NCBI RefSeq assembly: GCF_018687275.1
Contig: NZ_CP061287.1
Span: 682,001 to 746,000 of the forward strand
Source of the DNA: Polynucleobacter sp. MWH-Aus1W21
GTDB lineage: Bacteria; Pseudomonadota; Gammaproteobacteria; Burkholderiales; Burkholderiaceae
Direction: 5' to 3'
DNA length: 64,000 nucleotides
In this document: piece after piece, positions 32,369 through 41,968 of the stretch
Layout: each line of letters opens with the position of its first letter
Numbering within the stretch: the first letter of the stretch is position 1
Translations under genes and position numbers: made by a program
The notes under the pieces: generated by a model
The model's database searches: none
Told to the model about the DNA's origin: nothing
The model's input: only the letters and a program-made list of their open reading frames with translations

Positions 32369-33836
32369 ATTTCTAGGACTGTTTTCGGTCAACGATCCCG
32401 GTTGGGGCAACAGCCACAATTCCGGCGGATCCAAAGATGCTAAAGATGGGCAGGGAGGCGATCAAGCTCCAAAAGCTGATCCAGAAACCAATAAGCCGGC
32501 AGAGACCCAGCCTAATAACCGACCTGCTAAGCCAGACGGTCCCCCGGATTTGGATCAGCTCTGGCGAGATTTCAACGACAGAATTGCCGGCATCTTTGGC
32601 GGCAAAAAATCCCCTGGCGCAAGTAGCAGGCCGTCTAATAAACCGAGCAGTACTGATATTCCTCCGCCTTCACAACGTGGCGGTGGCAGTGGTGGTGGCA
32701 ATGGCGGTATTAATACGCCTAATTTCAATTTCAGTAATCCATTTGGGTCGAAGGCAAGCTTCCTGATTGCAGGCGCAGTTGTTTTCTTTATGTGGGTGTG
32801 CAGTGGCTTCTTCATTATTCAAGAGGGTCAAGCTGGTGTCATTCTTACTTTTGGTAAGTATGACTACACTGCCAAGCCTGGTATTAACTGGCGTATGCCT
32901 TGGCCAATTCAGTCAGAAGAGACTGTGAACTTATCAGGCGTTCGATCTGTTGAGGTAGGTCGCCCGGTCTTAATTAAGGCGACGAATCAAAAAGATTCTT
33001 CCATGCTGACTGAGGATGAAAACATTATCGATGTGCGCTTTGCTGTGCAATATCGTTTGAAAGATCCTACCGATTATTTATTTAACAACCGTGATCCTGA
33101 TACTGCAGTAGTGCAGGCCGCTGAAACAGCTGTCCGTGAAATTGTTGCGCGTAGCAAGATGGATACTGTGCTGTATGAAGGTCGCGAAAAGATTGGTGTT
33201 GATTTAGCGAACTCTATTCAGAAGATTTTGGATAGCTACAAGACTGGTATTTATGTAACTAGTGTGACTGTGCAAAACGTTCAGCCGCCTGAGCAGGTGC
33301 AAGCAGCTTTTGATGACGCAGTGAAAGCCGGTCAAGACCAAGAGCGCTTAAAGAGTGAGGGTCAGGCATATGCGAATGACATTATTCCTAGAGCCAAAGG
33401 TACCGCAGAACGTCTGATTCAAGAGGCTGAAGGCTATAAGGCGCGAGTAGTAGCCACTGCTGAAGGTGATGCAACGCGCTTTAAACAGGTTTTAGTTGAG
33501 TACTCTAAGGCACCTCAGGTGACGCGTGATCGTATGTATATCGACAGCATGCGCGAGATGTACAACAACGTTACTAAGATTTTGGTTGATACAACCAAGA
33601 GCAATAGCCTCTTGTATCTCCCGTTAGATAAGATCGTTGCACAGGTTAGCGCAGAAAGTGCTCAAGCCGCCAACGCACAGGTTCAATCCGGTACAAGTAC
33701 TCCAACAGGAAGTGTGACAGTGGGTGGCGCTACTGGTGCAAGCGCATCGAGCCCATCCTCTAGTGCTACACCAACTAACAATAGCTCTTCAGACAAGCGT
33801 GATGGCCTCCGTAGTCGCGATAGGGAGGCAAGATAA
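32358..33836 (+). CDS. hflK: FtsH protease modulator HflK
   Basis: A 492-residue SPFH/prohibitin-type membrane protein. A long Gly/Pro/Asn-rich N-terminal region (to about residue 130) precedes one transmembrane helix (about 134-154, FLIAGAVVFFMWVCSGFFII). Then come the SPFH domain (QEGQAGVILTFGKYDYTAKPGINWRMPWP) and a coiled-coil region with AEGYKARVVATAEGDA. A Ser/Thr-rich tail ends the protein. With HflC it forms a cage around FtsH and controls its action on membrane proteins. Its stop codon overlaps the hflC start by one base. Confidence 0.95.
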   Translation: MTRKFLGLFSVNDPGWGNSHNSGGSKDAKDGQGGDQAPKADPETNKPAETQPNNRPAKPDGPPDLDQLWRDFNDRIAGIFGGKKSPGASSRPSNKPSSTDIPPPSQRGGGSGGGNGGINTPNFNFSNPFGSKASFLIAGAVVFFMWVCSGFFIIQEGQAGVILTFGKYDYTAKPGINWRMPWPIQSEETVNLSGVRSVEVGRPVLIKATNQKDSSMLTEDENIIDVRFAVQYRLKDPTDYLFNNRDPDTAVVQAAETAVREIVARSKMDTVLYEGREKIGVDLANSIQKILDSYKTGIYVTSVTVQNVQPPEQVQAAFDDAVKAGQDQERLKSEGQAYANDIIPRAKGTAERLIQEAEGYKARVVATAEGDATRFKQVLVEYSKAPQVTRDRMYIDSMREMYNNVTKILVDTTKSNSLLYLPLDKIVAQVSAESAQAANAQVQSGTSTPTGSVTVGGATGASASSPSSSATPTNNSSSDKRDGLRSRDREAR

Positions 33837-34705
33837 TGAATGCAAATCGTTTAATTGCAGCAGCCATCGGCTTTGTTGCGCTCATTTATGTATTGTCCTC
33901 AAGCATCTTTGTAGTTGATCAGCGTAAGTTTGCTGTGGTGTTTTCGTTTGGTCAGATTGTTCGCGTGATTGAGAATCCTGGCATTCAAGTAAAGCTGCCA
34001 GCACCATTTGAAAGCGTCCGCTTCTTTGATCGTCGTATTTTGACAATTGATAATCCAGAGGCAGAGCGTTTCATTACCGCTGAGAAGAAAAACTTATTGG
34101 TGGATTCTTATGTGAAATGGCGCATTGTCGATCCACGTAAGTTCTTCATTAGCTTTAAGGGTGACGAGCGCTTGGCGCAGGATCGCTTAACACAATTGGT
34201 TCGCTCCGCCTTAAATGAAGAGTTCACCAAGCGTACTGTTCGCGAGCTGATTTCCGATCAGCGTGAAGAGGTCATGCAGGGTATACGCAAGAAGGTTGCA
34301 GATGATGCATCTGATATAGGCGTTGAGATTGTGGATGTGCGCTTAAAGCGTGTTGACCTATTGGCTGAAATTAGTGATTCTGTTTATCGCCGTATGGAAG
34401 CAGAGCGCAAGCGTGTTGCCAATGAGTTGCGATCTATGGGTGCCGCTGAATCAGACAAGATTCGTGCCAATGCAGAGCGTCAACGCGATACGATTTTGGC
34501 CGAAGCCTATCGTGATGCCCAAAAAATTAAGGGATCAGGCGATGCTAAAGCGACTGCACTCTATGCAGAGGCATTTGGCCGCGACCCGCAGTTTGCCCAG
34601 TTCTATCAAAGTCTTGAAGCTTACAGAAGTTCTTTCAAGGATAAGAAAGACATCATGGTAGTGGAGCCTAATGGCGAGTTCTTCAAGTTCCTGCATAAAA
34701 AATAA
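33836..34705 (+). CDS. hflC: FtsH protease modulator HflC
   Basis: A 289-residue partner of HflK, with one N-terminal transmembrane helix (IAAAIGFVALIYVLSSSIFVV) and an SPFH domain (VVDQRKFAVVFSFGQIVRVIENPGIQVKLP). A helical region (VYRRMEAERKRVANELRSMGAAESDKIRA) and the usual end (YRSSFKDKKDIMVVEPNGEFFKF) follow. It is translationally coupled to hflK. hisZ begins 20 bases later. Confidence 0.96.
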   Translation: MNANRLIAAAIGFVALIYVLSSSIFVVDQRKFAVVFSFGQIVRVIENPGIQVKLPAPFESVRFFDRRILTIDNPEAERFITAEKKNLLVDSYVKWRIVDPRKFFISFKGDERLAQDRLTQLVRSALNEEFTKRTVRELISDQREEVMQGIRKKVADDASDIGVEIVDVRLKRVDLLAEISDSVYRRMEAERKRVANELRSMGAAESDKIRANAERQRDTILAEAYRDAQKIKGSGDAKATALYAEAFGRDPQFAQFYQSLEAYRSSFKDKKDIMVVEPNGEFFKFLHKK

Positions 34706-34725
34706 GAAAGCAAATTGTTCACATC

Positions 34726-35889
34726 ATGAATCGCTGGTTACTTCCTGAAGATATTGCAGATGTTTTGCCTGCCGAGGCTCGCAAAGTCGAGTCTTTGCGT
34801 CGTGCTGTTTTAGATTTATATCAGTCTTATGGTTATGAACTAGTTACCCCTCCAATTTTGGAGTTCTTGGACTCTTTGTTAACCGGTACTGGCTCTGATC
34901 TCAATCTGCAGACCTTTAAGTTGGTAGATCAATTATCTGGACGCACTCTGGGATTGCGTGCGGACATGACACCACAGGTGGCTCGCATTGATGCGCACCT
35001 CTTAAATCGTGCTGGGGTCACTCGTCTTTGTTATGCGGGTTCTGTCGCACATGCCCGTACTCCAGTGGGCAGCTCCGCGCGTGAAGAATTGCAATTAGGC
35101 GCTGAGATTTATGGATGTTCTACTTGGGAAGCTGATTTAGAAGCTATAACCCTTTTGCTTAAAACATTATCAGTCGCCGGTTTAGATAAGTGCTATTTAG
35201 ATCTTTCCCATGCTGGCATTTTGGCTGGCATCCTAGATGGCCAAAACTTAAGTAAAGAAACTGTTGAAGCTCTGTATGGCCTACTTCAAAGTAAGGATCG
35301 TCCACGCTTGACGCAGTGGGCAGCTTGCTTGCCAACCAATATTGCAAAAGCACTCATCACTTTGACCGAGTTGAATGGACCTTGTGCAGAGGTGCTGGCA
35401 AAGGCGAAAAAAGACCTGCCTAAGCACGCTGCTATTGATCAGGCTTTAGCGGATCTTGAGCGTTTAGTGTCAGCAGCAGCAAAGCTATCTGGCAATTTAG
35501 AGCTCAGTATTGATTTGGCTGATTTGCGTGGCTATCAGTATCACAGTGGTGTGATGTTTGCCGCTTATGTTGATCAATTACCGCAGCCGATTGCAAGAGG
35601 CGGTCGCTATGATCATGTTGGTCAAGCCTTTGGTCGTCCACGTCCTGCTACTGGTTTTTCTTTGGACCTGTTAACGCTAGCAAGCTTGTCACCATTAAAT
35701 GTTCGTAAGCTGGCAATCATCGCTCCTTGGATTGAGGATGCTGAATTAAGCAAGACTATCGCCGCATTCAGAGAAAAGGGTGAGGTTGTGATACAAGTTC
35801 CCGCGGGAACAACGCTTGAGGCTGCCGAATACGAATGTGACCGAGAGTTAGTCAAGCAGGGCAACTCTTGGGAAGTAAAAAAGAAGTAG
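34726..35889 (+). CDS. hisZ: ATP phosphoribosyltransferase regulatory subunit HisZ
   Basis: A 387-residue paralogue of the histidyl-tRNA synthetase catalytic core (LPEDIADVLPAEARKVESLRR, LRADMTPQVARIDAHLL, YAGSVAHA, GGRYDHVGQAFGRPRPATGFSLD) without the anticodon-binding domain. HisZ activates and regulates the short form of HisG in histidine synthesis. This implies that the genome has a short HisG elsewhere. Location between hflC and purA is standard in betaproteobacteria. Confidence 0.95.
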   Translation: MNRWLLPEDIADVLPAEARKVESLRRAVLDLYQSYGYELVTPPILEFLDSLLTGTGSDLNLQTFKLVDQLSGRTLGLRADMTPQVARIDAHLLNRAGVTRLCYAGSVAHARTPVGSSAREELQLGAEIYGCSTWEADLEAITLLLKTLSVAGLDKCYLDLSHAGILAGILDGQNLSKETVEALYGLLQSKDRPRLTQWAACLPTNIAKALITLTELNGPCAEVLAKAKKDLPKHAAIDQALADLERLVSAAAKLSGNLELSIDLADLRGYQYHSGVMFAAYVDQLPQPIARGGRYDHVGQAFGRPRPATGFSLDLLTLASLSPLNVRKLAIIAPWIEDAELSKTIAAFREKGEVVIQVPAGTTLEAAEYECDRELVKQGNSWEVKKK

Positions 35890-35954
35890 GGCAGTAATTA
35901 AATTAAAGCAGCGAACAGTTAACTTATTTTGTAATTATCTTTTTGGATTTCATT

Positions 35955-37295
35955 ATGTCTTCAAAGCAGCAAGCTAAAGGTCGTAACGTAGTTGTCATTG
36001 GCACCCAGTGGGGTGATGAAGGCAAAGGCAAGGTAGTAGATTGGTTAACTGATCATGCGCAGGCAGTGGTTCGCTTTCAGGGCGGTCACAATGCCGGTCA
36101 TACATTGATCATTGGCGATAAGAAAACAATTCTGCGTTTGATTCCATCTGGAATTATGCATAAGTCTGTTATTTGCTATATCGGTAATGGTGTTGTTCTT
36201 TCACCAGAAGCCCTATTTAAAGAAATTGGCGAATTAGAGGCTGCTGGTCTAGATGTGCAATCACGACTCAAGATTTCTGAAGCAACTACTTTGATCTTGC
36301 CGTACCACGTAGCAATCGACCACGCACGTGAGAAGAAGCGCGGCGAAGCGAAGATCGGCACCACTGGACGCGGCATTGGACCAGCCTACGAAGATAAAGT
36401 GGCGCGTCGTGCATTGCGCGTACAAGATTTGTTCTACCCAGAAAAATTTGCAGAGCAGTTGCGTGAGAACTTGGAGTATCACAATTTCATGCTCACCAAT
36501 TACTACGATGCAGAGCCAGTGAATTATGAGAAGACATTGGCTGAAGCAATGTCCTATGCAGAGCGCCTAAAGCCTATGGTAGTGGATGTCTCCAGTGCTT
36601 TATATGCCGCTGAGCAATCTGGCCAGAATTTGTTGTTTGAGGGTGCGCAGGGTACATTGCTTGATATTGATCACGGTACTTATCCATACGTCACTTCCAG
36701 TAACTGTGTAGCAGGTAATGCTGCTGCTGGTTCAGGTGTAGGGCCTGATTCATTGCAATATATTTTGGGCATTACCAAGGCCTATTGCACCCGTGTTGGT
36801 GCTGGACCATTCCCAAGTGAGCTCTATGACCACGACAATCCTGCTAAACAAGATCCAGTAGGAGTACGTTTAGCTGAAGTAGGCAAAGAATTTGGTTCTG
36901 TGACTGGACGTCCACGCCGTACTGGTTGGTTGGATGCTGCTGCATTAAAGCGTTCCATTCAGATCAATGGCTTGTCAGGACTTTGTATTACTAAGTTAGA
37001 CGTTCTCGATGGTTTTGAAACTATCCGTTTGTGCGTTGGCTATAACCTTGATGGTAAGAAGTTGGATGTATTGCCACGCGGTGCAGAAACAGTAGCCCGC
37101 TGCGAACCAATTTATGAAGACTTCCCTGGCTGGAAGGGCACAACCTTTGGTATCCGTGAGTGGAGCAAGCTGCCTGTAGAGGCACAAAACTTTCTACGTC
37201 GTATTGAGGAAGTGGCTGGCAAGCCAATTGCGATGGTCTCTACTGGTCCGGAGCGCGATGAAACCATTCTCCTCCAGCATCCTTTTAAGGATTAA
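35955..37295 (+). CDS. purA: Adenylosuccinate synthetase
   Basis: 446 residues from ATG 35955 (an upstream in-frame TTG adds only four). The GTP/IMP site reads VVVIGTQWGDEGKGKVVDWL, followed by RFQGGHNAGHTL, GTTGRGIGPAYEDKVARR, EGAQGTLLDIDHGTYPYVTSSN and the end STGPERDETILL. It joins aspartate to IMP with GTP in the first step from IMP to AMP. It closes the long hisS-to-purA block. Confidence 0.97.
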   Translation: MSSKQQAKGRNVVVIGTQWGDEGKGKVVDWLTDHAQAVVRFQGGHNAGHTLIIGDKKTILRLIPSGIMHKSVICYIGNGVVLSPEALFKEIGELEAAGLDVQSRLKISEATTLILPYHVAIDHAREKKRGEAKIGTTGRGIGPAYEDKVARRALRVQDLFYPEKFAEQLRENLEYHNFMLTNYYDAEPVNYEKTLAEAMSYAERLKPMVVDVSSALYAAEQSGQNLLFEGAQGTLLDIDHGTYPYVTSSNCVAGNAAAGSGVGPDSLQYILGITKAYCTRVGAGPFPSELYDHDNPAKQDPVGVRLAEVGKEFGSVTGRPRRTGWLDAAALKRSIQINGLSGLCITKLDVLDGFETIRLCVGYNLDGKKLDVLPRGAETVARCEPIYEDFPGWKGTTFGIREWSKLPVEAQNFLRRIEEVAGKPIAMVSTGPERDETILLQHPFKD

Positions 37296-37350
37296 TAGGA
37301 AATAACTGATTCAATTTTATTTATTAACTTTTGTATAAGAAGATAACAAC

Positions 37351-39564
37351 ATGACTGCGCGCACTACCTGCAATAGCCTTCAAGTGGCAACCCCTTTATA
37401 TCGTTTTATCGAAGACAAAGTACTTCCAGGTACTGGTATTAAGAGTGCTGACTTTTGGAAGGGTTTTGATGAAATCGTTAAAGATCTCACCCCAAAAAAT
37501 GAAGCTTTGCTAGCTAAACGTGATCGCATTCAGTTGGATTTGGATAAATGGCACCAAGCCAATCCAGGCCCAATCACCGATATGCCTGCATATCGCAAGT
37601 TTTTGAAAGAGATTGATTACTTGGTTGATGTTCCAGGAAAGATCACTGCAACAACGAAGAACGTTGATGATGAGTTGGCTCTGCAAGCTGGTCCTCAATT
37701 AGTGGTTCCAGTTCTCAATGCACGCTATGCATTAAATGCTGCTAATGCTCGTTGGGGTTCTTTATATGACGCCCTTTACGGTACTGACGTTCTCTCAGAA
37801 GAAGATGGCGCTACCAAGGCTGGTGCTTACAACCCAATTCGTGGTGCAAAGGTAGTTGCTTATGCGCGCAACTTCTTGGATCAATCAGCGCCACTGGCTA
37901 AAGGCTCACACCGTGACTCTGTTGCCTACACAGTTGATGGCAATAAGCTTTCTGTGAAGTTAAAAGATGGCACAACAACTGGTTTGGCTGATGAGAAGCA
38001 ATTTGTTGGTTATCAAGGCGAGGCTTCAGCACCAAGCTCTATCTTGTTGCGTAATAACGGTATTCATATTGATATCGAAATCAATAAGAGCAAAACGATT
38101 GGTGCAAGCGATCCTGCTGGTATCAATGATGTTGTATTGGAAGCCGCGCTTTCCACAATTTTGGATTTGGAAGACTCTATTGCTGCAGTGGATGGCGATG
38201 ACAAGGTTCTTGCCTATGAAAACTGGTTAGGCATCCTCAAGGGAACTTTGGTTGAGGAAGTGAAGAAGGGCGACAAGACGATTACTCGTACACTTAATCC
38301 GGACCGCAAATACAAAGCCGGCATTGGTGCTGTAGATGCAAAAGATGGCGTTGTGACATTACATGGCCGTTCACTCTTATTCCTCCGCAACGTTGGTCAT
38401 TTGATGACTAACCCGGCCATCATTACCGGCGAAGGAAAAGAAATCTACGAAGGTATCTTGGATGCGGTAGTGACTGTATTGATTGCTTTGTACGATATCA
38501 ATCGTCCAGCAAGCCAAGCGATTGGCAATACACGTAAGGGTTCTGTTTATATCGTTAAGCCAAAAATGCATAGCCCGGAAGAAGTGGCTTTTGCAGGTGA
38601 ATTGTTTGGCCGTGTTGAAAAGCTGCTCGGCTTGCCGGCTGATACTGTGAAGCTGGGTATCATGGATGAAGAGCGCCGTATGAGCGCAAACATCAAGGCG
38701 GCGATTGCTGCTGCTGGTGCTCGTGTTGCCTTTATTAATACTGGCTTCTTGGATCGCACTGGCGATGAGATGCACACGGCAATGTATGCGGGTCCAATGA
38801 TGCGTAAGGGCGATATGAAGACTAGCAAATGGTTATCTGCTTATGAGCGTCGTAACGTATTTGCAGGCTTGGATTGCGGCTTGCGTGGTCGCGCTCAAAT
38901 TGGTAAAGGTATGTGGGCAATGCCAGACATGATGAAAGCCATGGTTGAGCAGAAGATCGTTCATCCCAAAGCAGGTGCAAACACTGCTTGGGTTCCGTCT
39001 CCAACAGCTGCAACCTTGCATGCACTTCATTACCATCAAGTAAACGTAGCTGAGCTCCAAAAAGAAATGGAAAAGCTCGATACTCAAGCTGAAGCCGAAG
39101 CCTTAATCAATGATTTGTTGACCATTCCAGTAGTGGAAAAGGCAAACTGGTCTAAAGAAGAGATTCAGCAAGAGTTGGACAACAACTGCCAAGGTATCTT
39201 GGGTTATGTGGTTCGCTGGATCGATCAAGGCGTAGGTTGCTCTAAGGTGCCTGATATTCATAACGTAGGTTTGATGGAAGACCGTGCAACTTTGCGTATC
39301 TCTAGTCAACATATCGCTAACTGGTTGCTGAACGGTATCGTGACAGCAGACCAAGTGAATGAAACTTTGCAGCGTATGGCTAAAGTGGTGGATGGCCAGA
39401 ATGCGGGCGATCCTTTGTACAAGCCAATGATGCCAAATTACAAAGATTCATACGCCTACAAAGCAGCTAGTGACTTGATTTTCAAAGGTCTTGAGCAGCC
39501 TAATGGCTACACCGAGCCTTTGTTGCACGCTTGGCGTTTAGAGGTGAAGAAGGTTCACGCTTAA
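37351..39564 (+). CDS. glcB: Malate synthase G
   Basis: A 737-residue single-chain malate synthase of the G type, condensing glyoxylate with acetyl-CoA. Visible family blocks are LLRNNGIHIDIEI, LEAALSTILDLEDSIAAVD, GRSLLFLRNVGHLMTNPAI, KMHSPEEVAFA, FINTGFLDRTGDEMHT and AGANTAWVPSPTAATLHALHYHQV. It serves growth on C2 compounds such as glycolate and acetate. No isocitrate lyase or glycolate oxidase genes are near. It is monocistronic with a strong terminator. Confidence 0.97.
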   Translation: MTARTTCNSLQVATPLYRFIEDKVLPGTGIKSADFWKGFDEIVKDLTPKNEALLAKRDRIQLDLDKWHQANPGPITDMPAYRKFLKEIDYLVDVPGKITATTKNVDDELALQAGPQLVVPVLNARYALNAANARWGSLYDALYGTDVLSEEDGATKAGAYNPIRGAKVVAYARNFLDQSAPLAKGSHRDSVAYTVDGNKLSVKLKDGTTTGLADEKQFVGYQGEASAPSSILLRNNGIHIDIEINKSKTIGASDPAGINDVVLEAALSTILDLEDSIAAVDGDDKVLAYENWLGILKGTLVEEVKKGDKTITRTLNPDRKYKAGIGAVDAKDGVVTLHGRSLLFLRNVGHLMTNPAIITGEGKEIYEGILDAVVTVLIALYDINRPASQAIGNTRKGSVYIVKPKMHSPEEVAFAGELFGRVEKLLGLPADTVKLGIMDEERRMSANIKAAIAAAGARVAFINTGFLDRTGDEMHTAMYAGPMMRKGDMKTSKWLSAYERRNVFAGLDCGLRGRAQIGKGMWAMPDMMKAMVEQKIVHPKAGANTAWVPSPTAATLHALHYHQVNVAELQKEMEKLDTQAEAEALINDLLTIPVVEKANWSKEEIQQELDNNCQGILGYVVRWIDQGVGCSKVPDIHNVGLMEDRATLRISSQHIANWLLNGIVTADQVNETLQRMAKVVDGQNAGDPLYKPMMPNYKDSYAYKAASDLIFKGLEQPNGYTEPLLHAWRLEVKKVHA

Positions 39565-39588
39565 TACTTCTTTAGCGCTCTAGATAAG

Positions 39589-39622
39589 AATGGATTTGCC
39601 CACAAAGCAAATCCATTTTTTT
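39589..39622 (+). terminator. Rho-independent terminator after malate synthase
   Basis: AATGGATTTGC and GCAAATCCATT form a perfect 11-base stem with a 7-base loop (CCACAAA), followed by T-rich sequence. It ends only nine bases before the next start codon. Confidence 0.92.
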
Positions 39623-39630
39623 ATTAGCCC

Positions 39631-40131
39631 ATGTCTATGTTTGGATTTCTGAACCCCTTCTCTAAAACGTGCTCCAAGTATTCATTTCAATTAAATGATG
39701 GCGGTAGGGAGAAGGCTGGCTTTAAGGGTGGGGCAGGGGATTGCGTTGTTAGATCTATTGCGATTGCAGCGAATCTTCCCTACATGCAAGTGTATGAAGA
39801 TCTCAGGCTTGCCAACGAAAGATATGCGCTAGTCAAAAACGATCGTCTTGCCAAGAGACTAAGCATCAAAGGGGCCTCACCTAGGAATGGTAATCACCGT
39901 AATGTCTTTCATGACTACATCCTAGCCCAGGGGTTTGAGTGGGTGCCCACAATGCAGATAGGGGCAGGCTGCCAAGTTCATTTGAGACCAGATGAGTTGC
40001 CTGGCGGGGTTCTGATAGTAAAAGTATCTAAACATCTCACTACCATCATTGATGGCGTAATTCAGGATACACACGACCCATCACGCGGCGGAAATCGCTG
40101 CGTATATGGGTACTATATTAAGAAGCGCTAG
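39631..40131 (+). CDS. Conserved hypothetical protein, papain-fold-like
   Basis: A 166-residue protein with the repeatedly seen bacterial layout NDGGREKAGFKGGAGDC, then VVRSIAIAANLPYMQVYEDL, and near the end LIVKVSKHLTTIIDGVIQDTHDPSRGG. Cys38 followed by a hydrophobic helix, with a later His135 and Asp141 on beta strands, is the order of a papain-like cysteine peptidase triad. Peptidase activity is inferred only. The start codon follows the malate synthase terminator by nine bases, leaving no room for a promoter or ribosome site; ATG 39637 is the alternative. It overlaps the minus-strand channel gene tail-to-tail by 14 bases. Confidence 0.6.
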   Translation: MSMFGFLNPFSKTCSKYSFQLNDGGREKAGFKGGAGDCVVRSIAIAANLPYMQVYEDLRLANERYALVKNDRLAKRLSIKGASPRNGNHRNVFHDYILAQGFEWVPTMQIGAGCQVHLRPDELPGGVLIVKVSKHLTTIIDGVIQDTHDPSRGGNRCVYGYYIKKR

Positions 40132-40633
40132 GATCTTTTTGGTGGTGCTTGAGATTCCAAGCAGATTTGTATGAATTGGTCATGCTTATCATGGTGGAGG
40201 TTGTCCAAGCCACAGAAAATAACCCTGAAAAAGAAATGAAGAAGGCCAAACTCTTCCAGCCGGCCGGCAAAATATCTTCAACAAAGCCTACAGTGGTGTA
40301 GCAGCTTCCTACGAAAAGCAAAGTCTGAATGCCGTCACTCATGATGCCGAGCGCCACAACATAAAGAGTCCAGATAATAATTTCTATAATGTGGATTAGC
40401 GCGATAAAGAAAAAGGATGCATAAAAATGAAAAAATACGCGGTTGTATTGTTTTAACTTCAGGTTTCCATTCGTTAATCTTTCAAAGCGCAGCATGATGA
40501 AATTAATCGAGCTGCCATGAAATAGCAGAACTAAGATCAGGCCTAATATGCCATAAAGAGTATCTCTTAGCAGTGGCAGAAGCGGTATTCCGCCCAGAGT
40601 TGATTGGGTAATGAGGTCAGTAGCAATAGACAT
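40118..40633 (-). CDS. Potassium-channel-like membrane protein
   Basis: A 171-residue membrane protein with about four hydrophobic segments: residues 24-46, 68-98, a short pore-like segment around 103-113, and 126-150. The segment LFVGSCYTTVGFVED resembles a K+ channel pore, with TTVGF at 113-117 where TVGYG is canonical, and it is followed by a helix as in two-helix Ion_trans_2 channels. The second Gly of the filter is replaced. An ion-channel role is inferred from this motif. It converges with the upstream gene and is divergent from the MFS gene. Confidence 0.6.
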   Translation of the reverse strand: MSIATDLITQSTLGGIPLLPLLRDTLYGILGLILVLLFHGSSINFIMLRFERLTNGNLKLKQYNRVFFHFYASFFFIALIHIIEIIIWTLYVVALGIMSDGIQTLLFVGSCYTTVGFVEDILPAGWKSLAFFISFSGLFSVAWTTSTMISMTNSYKSAWNLKHHQKDPSAS

Positions 40634-40725
40634 GTATTTAGTCAGATTTTAGGCGGTTCAAGATAGGCAAAATTCCATATCAGGGTTGATAATGGCACAT
40701 TGATTATCCCAAGTAAAGCGCCCAA

Positions 40726-41958
40726 TTGAATACCGTCACCCATACTGTTGAAACCAAAAAGCGAGAACGCTTCTTTTTGTTTTCTTTGGCGGGCATTCAG
40801 TTCACCCATATTTTAGATTTCATGATCATGATGCCATTGGGCCCTGAATTTATTCGGGAGCTCAATATCAATACGCATCAATTTGGTTTGCTACTCTCTT
40901 CTTATACTTTTGCTGCAGCTGCAGCTGGTATTTTGGCAACTTATTATGTAGATCGATTTGAGCGCAGACAGCTTCTTTTAAGTTTGTATGCACTTTTTAT
41001 CATCGCTACTTTTGCTTGTGGCTTAGCGCCCAACTACGAAGCCCTCTTTATCGCCCGCGCATTTGCCGGTGCCTTTGGTGGTATCTTGGGGTCTCTGGTT
41101 CAAACCATAGTTGCTGACTCAATTCCATTTGAGCGAAGAGGTAAGGCGCTCGGAACGGTAATGGCTGCATTTTCGGTGTCGACAGTTGCAGGGGTTCCCC
41201 TAGGATTATTTCTTGCGAACCATATTCCAAGTCTAGGCTGGCGTGCACCATTCTTTTTTATTGCCTTAATTTCAAGTCTGATTCTTTACTTAGGTTTTCG
41301 CAATATTCCCAAAATTGCAGGACATCTGGGGCATATTCACGAGGGCAGTCGACTGAATCAGGTTTGGAAGATCTTGATTGCCCCTCAGCATATCAAGGCA
41401 TTTATCTTTATGGCGCTCATTATGATTACGGGATTCTCGGTGATCCCCTATATCGCGCTATACCTCACATCCAATGTCGGAATTAATAATTCATATATAT
41501 CGTTGATTTACTTATGCGGTGGTGTAGCCACCCTGATGAGCTCTCGTTTTATAGGGCACATGTCTGATAAGTATGGAAAAGTTACTGTTTTCAGAGTCCT
41601 AGCCATTGTTAGCCTTGTGCCACTGTTGGTAACAACTAATTTGCCGGTAACCCCGCTATGGATTGTGTTGATTAACTCAACAGCATTTTTTATCTTGGTA
41701 TCCGGGCGTATGATTCCGGCAATGGCCATGGTCAGTCAAGTAGTTGAAAACAAAATTCGCGGAACGTTTATGAGCTTGGTAGGTTCTGTGCAAATGCTGT
41801 CCTCAGGTATTGCTTCAGTTTTAGCTGGCTGGGTAGTCACCATCGGTCCTGATGGCATGATGCAGCACTACAACCTAGTTGGCTATGGTGCTGCCATATG
41901 TGGATTGCTCACTTTCTGGCTGGTAGGATATATTCATTCTGATACGAAAAAAGCATAA
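40726..41958 (+). CDS. MFS transporter
   Basis: A 410-residue major facilitator with twelve hydrophobic helices. The opening is FFLFSLAGIQFTHILDFMIMMPLGPEF, then the loop 2-3 motif YYVDRFERRQLLLSLY and the helix 5 region GKALGTVMAAFSVSTVAGVPLG, resembling drug and sugar efflux members. It starts at TTG 40726; no clear ribosome site is seen. The substrate is not readable. A dienelactone hydrolase gene follows after ten bases, suggesting one operon, perhaps with aromatic or xenobiotic compounds as a theme, which is speculative. Confidence 0.88.
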   Translation: MNTVTHTVETKKRERFFLFSLAGIQFTHILDFMIMMPLGPEFIRELNINTHQFGLLLSSYTFAAAAAGILATYYVDRFERRQLLLSLYALFIIATFACGLAPNYEALFIARAFAGAFGGILGSLVQTIVADSIPFERRGKALGTVMAAFSVSTVAGVPLGLFLANHIPSLGWRAPFFFIALISSLILYLGFRNIPKIAGHLGHIHEGSRLNQVWKILIAPQHIKAFIFMALIMITGFSVIPYIALYLTSNVGINNSYISLIYLCGGVATLMSSRFIGHMSDKYGKVTVFRVLAIVSLVPLLVTTNLPVTPLWIVLINSTAFFILVSGRMIPAMAMVSQVVENKIRGTFMSLVGSVQMLSSGIASVLAGWVVTIGPDGMMQHYNLVGYGAAICGLLTFWLVGYIHSDTKKA

Positions 41959-41968
41959 GGAGATCCCC

